Source of the DNA: Heterocephalus glaber
Taxonomy: Eukaryota > Chordata > Mammalia > Rodentia > Bathyergidae
Length of the DNA stretch: 64,000 nt
NCBI RefSeq assembly: GCF_000247695.1
Contig: NW_004624743.1
Location: 7,958,566 to 8,022,565 of the forward strand
Direction: 5' to 3'
Within the stretch, counting starts at the first letter, position 1; every line of letters begins with the position of its first letter. The notes beneath the pieces are model-generated. The model saw nothing but the letters and a program-made list of their open reading frames with translations. It was not told the origin of the DNA and ran no database searches. Positions 58,930 through 64,000 of this stretch are shown here, piece by piece. A program made the position numbers and the translations under genes.

Positions 58930-59880
58930 ACCCACTGTAAATGTCCCCGGGATCCATAAGCCGAGCGCCGTCCTTTTGCATCGCGCACACAAAAAGACGC
59001 CTCTGATTAATAATCTCTCACGCGGCACCCTGAGGCCGAGGCAGGCAGCCCCAGGACGCCAGGGAGGGCGCGGAATTCTCAGGGCCTGGCGTGCGACACA
59101 GATTCCAGAGACTTGCGTGCGACCGGCGAGGTTCCCAAGAGGATTACTACTTGGGGAAAGACAGCCACATCCCAAATATTGACTCCTTTCTTAGGCCGGG
59201 GGAGGGGGCGACAATGCCGATTACCGTGAATTTCTGCTTGCGCGAGCTGGTATGTAGCTTATGCATGCGTGAGTGCAGGCCCAGGTTGCGTGCTTTTCCT
59301 TCCTTCCTTCCTCCCTCCCTCTCTTCCTTCCTCCCTTCCTTTCTCCATTCCTTCCTGATTACTGAAATCAATCCATTCTTTCTGTGACTAGCTCCCACGA
59401 AGCTAGGATTTCTACCTCTGACTTCCTGATGCGCTCAGCACCCCACGCCGGGGCTCCGGGGCAGAAAGGGCCTAGAGCTGGAAAAGCTTAAGCAGCCCTT
59501 CCGTCGGGGCCTCGAGCTGCGCCCCAGCCAATCCATCTCCCCTTTCTGTGCCCGAAGGAGCTCCCTTGAGCTGACCACTGGCCGCCGCGGTCCCGGCCAG
59601 GTGAGCGAAGGCTCGGGTCCGGGAAGGGGCAGAGGTGCAAAGGACCCCCGCCCTCGAGCTCCGGGGGTGGGGGTGGGGGCGGGCGGGCGCCCAGGATGAA
59701 TGGCGCTAGGGGCCCTTGCGAGGCTCCCCGCTCCCGCCGGCGAGGAAACAGCGACACCTACTGGCCACGCGGGCGCCGCGCCTGAGCCGTCGGGGCGTCC
59801 CGGAGCTGCAGTCCCTGCCTCCGTGCGGCCTCCGGAGGCGGTGAGAACCTGAGACCAGGACCCTCGGGAGCTCACTAGGT
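58930..59880. promoter_or_regulatory. GC-rich segment with CpG clusters
   Basis: Two CpG-rich stretches (about 58930-59240 and 59430-59850) surround a TTCC/CTCC repeat. They may be part of one long regulatory domain with the neighbouring islands. No gene structure was recognised. Confidence 0.5.
59296..59357. repeat. TTCC/CTCC tract
   Basis: A pyrimidine tetranucleotide tract between two CpG-rich stretches. Confidence 0.9.
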
Positions 59881-59899
59881 TTGCTTGCCCCGGGGAGGG

Positions 59900-62230
59900 C
59901 AGAGCCACAGCTTCTAGAGTCCTCTAAGGGACCGCACCAAGACCGTGCGCATGCATGCACAACATGAACCCCCCCCCCCATGAACGAGGGTCCATGCTTG
60001 GGGTGACGGCACCCGAAGACGCCCTTGATCTCGGTCCCTTGGTTTTATGAGACGCAGGCGGAGGTGGAACTCTGATGGGCTTGAGTTCGCCCCCAGGCCT
60101 CTACACCACCACCCCAACCTCAGCACTGGGGGCAAAGCTGTCTGCAAATGCCGGGGGCACCCTCTGCGATCTCCCCGCCGGAGGTTAAGATTTGGACTCT
60201 TCCTTAAGAATTAAGGCTTAAAAAACTTAATCTTGAGGTAAAGGCACATTTGGAGTGCTGCGGATATTTTTGAGAGCTAACAGTATACATAGTGTTTAAG
60301 GCATGTATGTCAAAGGATATGTATGTCAACTACACTTTGATAAATGTGTGTGCGTATGTATGACATGTATATATCCTATGCCTTGGGGGTTAGTTCCTGT
60401 TGGGAAAGACGAGCGTGCCAGGGATCGGCAAGGCCTGACAAAGGATGAGGATGGAAAAGCCAAGTCGTGTATTCCAAAGTTACTTTGTCTCATGAGTCCT
60501 TTCTGTAAAAACAATTCTTTTATAGCCAACTCGTATGAAAAGAAAATGTGATATCGACGGTCCTAGCAGCAGATGGAGAAGGGGGAACTCAGCTGCCCCT
60601 CACCCCTAAATCCATCCTTTCCCTGTGCCAACTTCTGAGGCTAAGGCTCCACATGGGCCTCAGAAACCTGACTGGGTGTGACTCATACCAGTTTGCTCAA
60701 ATATCAAAATATGTTCCATCCCCTCAAACGATTGGGGTATTTGAACCAGTCTGCAGCCTAGAGATTTCCATTTAAAATGGCCATTAAAAAGCACCAGAAT
60801 TAAAAACATAAAAACTTTTCACTCAGAGTTCAAGAGTTTATCTTGGAAATTATTTTCCTTGGCTTTAGAGACTGATTGCAACTAGGATCTGAAGTGTTTT
60901 GAACGAGCTTTGTTGGGGCTGATTTTTGTCTTCCCTCTCAGCAACTGCAAAGGTTTGCTAATTCTGTTTTATTTAAATGAAGTTGGAAGCTCTTAATGTC
61001 CTTAAACCAGGAGTTTTAGATAAATTATCTTCCCCTTTTATTATTTTTTTAAAAGTACCTAACTGCTCAAGAAATCTGCTCTTCAACTCAGTTTTGTATG
61101 TATTTTTTCCTGTATTTTAAAAAACTTTCCTGCAGTCAATCAAATATGTTTTAATAATGGATGGATTCACTTGTACAATGCATGAATAAAGCCATATTAT
61201 TAGTAATAGATAAAATAGGGCACTCTAATGGCATCTATCTCAATGAATCCTGCACCCTACTGCATATCAAAGTCAACTTTCTCCAAGAAAAATGAAACCT
61301 TCATAGGAAAGGAAAATGATTGCAGAAAAACTAAATTACCCTGGACACGCAACAAGCACCTTTCATCCAAAGGGGTTTTTGGTATTAAAAGCCCCTTGAA
61401 AAACACAGGGGTTAATTTTTTTTCCTTTCCTGTTAGGTTTTTAGGATGTATCTTCATCTGTGACTCCAAAATCTTAGCTAGAATGGGTTCTTATTTGATT
61501 GTCTGCGATTTCACTCTAAAAGTTGTCGATTTGGCATTTGACATTAAAGAATAGAAAAAAATAGAATTTAGGTGTCAAAAAATGGTGGAATTTCTTTGCG
61601 TACTAATCACTCCCCAAATATTAACATAGTATTAAGGCCTAGTTGAGGGCATGTTTCTTGAATTAGAACAGAAAATTAGATCAGTAAAATTGCTCCATAT
61701 TTCACAAGAAATATGAATATATAATCTATATATTAAAACAGAATATAAGTAGGCTCTATGTGGGTATTATAATTATGCATACGAAGGGGGGGAACAAGGC
61801 TTTCCAGTCTGTTTAGGAGTCCTTTGATATGTTTCCCTTTTGATTTCTCTTACATATTGAGAGAACCATAGAACTAGACCAGGCTGAACTGTCCTTACCC
61901 GGGCTTTGTCACACCTAGCTCCTGTGGGCTCCCTGGGGAGAGTGTGCACACTTCCTCCAATGCCTGTTGAGTTGAGTTGGAAGGAAGGTAGGGTGCAGGG
62001 ACAGGGATATGGATCTGAAGGGCTCATCCCTGTACGTGAGGAGGAGAAGGATACATTTGGGGCCTGCGAAGCCAGGCTGGGTGGCTCTCTGGGGAGGGAG
62101 CGTGGAGCCGCAGGCCGATCCCTGGGGGCTCTTGGGGAGAGGACAGGAGCCTCCGGTGCACCGCACCGCCTTTCAGTTTTCCGGCGTCAGCCCGGGCTAT
62201 GACATTTGGCGCCAGGCACTGGAGCTCCAA
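59900..62230. other. SINE-free DNA between islands
   Basis: AT-rich from 60180 to 61880, with moderate GC on both sides. A C run lies near 59969. No gene, RNA or transposon is recognised. Confidence 0.45.
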
Positions 62231-62261
62231 CGACACCTGTGTGCGCCTCTGTGGAGACAGA

Positions 62262-62322
62262 TGTGTGTGCGTGCGTGTGTGTGTGTGTGCGTGTGTGTGT
62301 GTGAGTGCGCGCGTGTGTGAAG
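62262..62322. repeat. GT/GTGC microsatellite
   Basis: An interrupted GT array at the left foot of the right-edge island. Confidence 0.93.
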
Positions 62323-63506
62323 AGAAGGCATTTCATCAAACATGCATTTGAAAACTATTGGCCCTCACATCCTACCGCGTCCTCACCGGGACCAGACACC
62401 GAGGAGGTCACCCCCGAGGTCAAGTTCACACGCGGATGGCGGCAGCGCTACTGCTTTCCATAACAGGAACGTGGCTTCTTTAGTGTCCCTGGCTCTTTAG
62501 GGTACTTCTCTGGAGTGGGGCGAGGCTCACGCTTCCCCCTCCCCCCTCCTGGATCCGGACAAACAAAACCATTCTACACCTTGAGCCATCTGCTCCAGGT
62601 GCAACGGCGGCGGGCAGGGGCAGACCCAACCGCACTCCAGTCTCTCCTAGGTCGCCACCGCGCTCCAGCAAACAAATGAATCCTGTTTCGCCACTAGGGT
62701 GCCGAGGTGGATGCTGGATGCTGGCCCCCGCCTTTGGCAACGCTCAGCGCTTAGAGACCAGAGCCAGCTGACAACACACGGAACACACGCGCGCGCGCAC
62801 ACGCAGAAAACGCCCAGCCGCCCCCCCCCCCGCCCCGCGCTCGCTCTCCGTGCACACGGCGGGCGCGCACGCAGTCTTCTCACACTTAAGAACCCCTGCG
62901 ACTCCCGCGAATCCCCGGGAACTTCTGCCGGCCTCAGGCTCCGCACACAGCCCCCCGGGTGTGTGTGTGCGCGTGCGGGAGGGGGGCGCGTGGGTGTGCG
63001 TGTGTGTTTAAAACGCTTATTGGTAGGTCAGCAGCAGCTGATCAGACATGGTAATCCAATAATCTTTTGGACTACATACAATTTTTCGTTAAAGTCATTT
63101 TTTTAAGGAAAAGGAGAAAGCTATCAATTTTTTGCCAAGCTGAGGTTCCCGGTTTAGGATCCAGGGGACGGCGAAGCTGCGCGACCCCCACCTGGCCAAA
63201 CTTTCCCTTTGCGCGGCGGCGCGCGGCCACAGTCGGCGGAGGGCAGGGGCCCTCAGCGCGCGGGAGGGAAGCGGGGCTCCGCGGGCGGCCTCCGTGGCCG
63301 CGGGTTCGGAACCCGGCTGGGCGCAAGGTGCCCGGCGTGAGCGAGGTCCGCGCTTCCGGGAGCGGAGCATCCTCTCGGGCCGGACCCGCGGGCTGGAGTC
63401 AACCCCACCGCACCCCAACCCGGGTTCACGATTGCTCCAGCGCGGGGCTCTGGGCTCTGGGCTGGACCCTCAGGTGCGGAGCAAACGCCGGGGGCAGCGT
63501 ACTCAC

Positions 63507-63900
63507 CTCAGTGGTGGCGGAGCGTCGAGTTTCTTCCCCAGGGGTTGTGCCAGATTTGCCTCCCGTCTTCCGATCCTCGGCAATCTCTCTCTCTCTGTCT
63601 CTCTCTCTCTCTCCCTCTCTCTCCCTCTCTCTCCCTCTCTCTCTCCCCCTCCCTCTCCCCCCCTTCCCTCTCCCTCTCTGTCTCACATTACTTGTGACTT
63701 TTAGAGGCGAAAGCTTGCTTATTCAGAGGAGAGAGAGAGAGGGGAGGCGCCAGGAGGGCGGAGGGCGGAGAGCGGGAGAGCGGGGACCGGGGACGCCGAG
63801 GAGGTGGAGAATCGGCGGGGAGCGCGCGGCAGGAGAGGAGGCGGAGGCGACGCGGGGGAGGGCGGGGTGGCGTGGCCGCGGACGGGCTGGGACAGGACGG
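63507..63900 (-). ncRNA. candidate first exon of the mir-9-2 host transcript, distal promoter
   Basis: A consensus 5' splice site on the minus strand (CACTGAG then GTGAGTACG) closes an exon at 63507. It lies inside a large CpG island, which suits a first exon of a minus-strand transcript. The exon contains a CT/GA repeat (about 63583-63680). The start is unknown, so 63900 is approximate; no clear TATA box or initiator was found on this strand. By position and direction it fits a LINC00461-type promoter upstream of the microRNA. The open frames over it are short and GC- or repeat-driven, so I treat it as non-coding. Confidence 0.45.
63583..63680. repeat. (CT)n tract in the candidate first exon
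   Basis: A long CT-rich tract. On the minus strand it is GA-rich and lies about 75 bases upstream of the donor after 63507, so it would be part of the exon. Confidence 0.92.
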
Positions 63901-64000
63901 CCCGAGCCTCTCGCTCCCCACCCGCGGCAGCGCGACGCCCCCAGCGTCCCGGGGGAGCGGTGCGTCAGCTCGGGCGGGGCGCTACAAAAGCCCGCGCTGC

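Larger units (their letters stand above)
62340..64000. promoter_or_regulatory. CpG island at the right edge, distal host promoter candidate
   Basis: CpG density rises from 62.3 kb to the window edge. The island carries the minus-strand donor after 63507. At the extreme right a GC box (GGGCGGGGC) and a TATA-like TACAAAA (about 63983-63989) read on the plus strand, which could drive a plus-strand start beyond the window. The island may therefore be bidirectional, and it continues past the edge. Confidence 0.75.

Noticed and set aside
58036..60147. A canonical REST (RE1) element near the islands
   Set aside because: I looked for the two RE1 halves because REST is reported to control miR-9-2; only partial halves such as TCAGCACCCC were seen, without the correct partner.

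Overview
The window is mammalian, non-protein-coding DNA from a rodent. Its landmark is a complete precursor of the brain microRNA miR-9-2 on the minus strand at 46364-46450. Both mature arms match the known miR-9 sequences exactly and the terminal loop is the miR-9-2 version, not that of miR-9-1 or miR-9-3. In other mammals this gene lies in the gene desert between TMEM161B and MEF2C, inside the long non-coding host transcript LINC00461 (C130071C03Rik in mouse). If synteny holds, the host transcript runs right to left here and MEF2C lies beyond the right end. No protein-coding exon was recognised. The longest open frames lie in GC-rich islands or in repeats and look like chance. The rodent assignment rests on SINEs: B1 (7SL-derived), ID-like elements (tRNA-derived) and B1+ID dimers (B1-dID type). 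No B2 or B4 was recognised, so mouse or rat is unlikely, and a beaver, kangaroo-rat, squirrel or dormouse lineage fits better. The exact species is inference.

Layout. From 1 to about 33.5 kb the DNA is AT-rich and full of repeats: about 25 SINEs, old L1, L2 and MIR pieces, MaLR LTRs, hAT and Tigger fossils, and one solo LTR nested inside a B1-ID dimer. From 33.5 kb to the right end (30 kb) I see no SINE at all. That half carries AT-rich blocks dense in homeodomain and POU motifs (36.0-37.2, 47.2, 50.7-51.2, 55.3-56.0 kb). It also carries six GC-rich, CpG-rich islands (39.7-41.3, 51.4-52.5, 53.6-55.3, 57.2-58.3, 58.9-59.9, 62.3-64.0 kb).

How the parts may work together. Strong minus-strand 5' splice sites follow three islands (after 63507, 54776 and 52348). 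A strong minus-strand 3' splice site at 47092 lies about 640 bases upstream of the hairpin. The simplest reading is a host gene with several alternative promoters whose first exons splice toward a shared exon near miR-9-2. A perfect cAMP response element and an octamer lie upstream of the middle promoter. A perfect MEF2 site lies in the island downstream of the microRNA. Host-gene identity, promoter use and enhancer roles are inferred from sequence and from known biology of the locus; none was tested.
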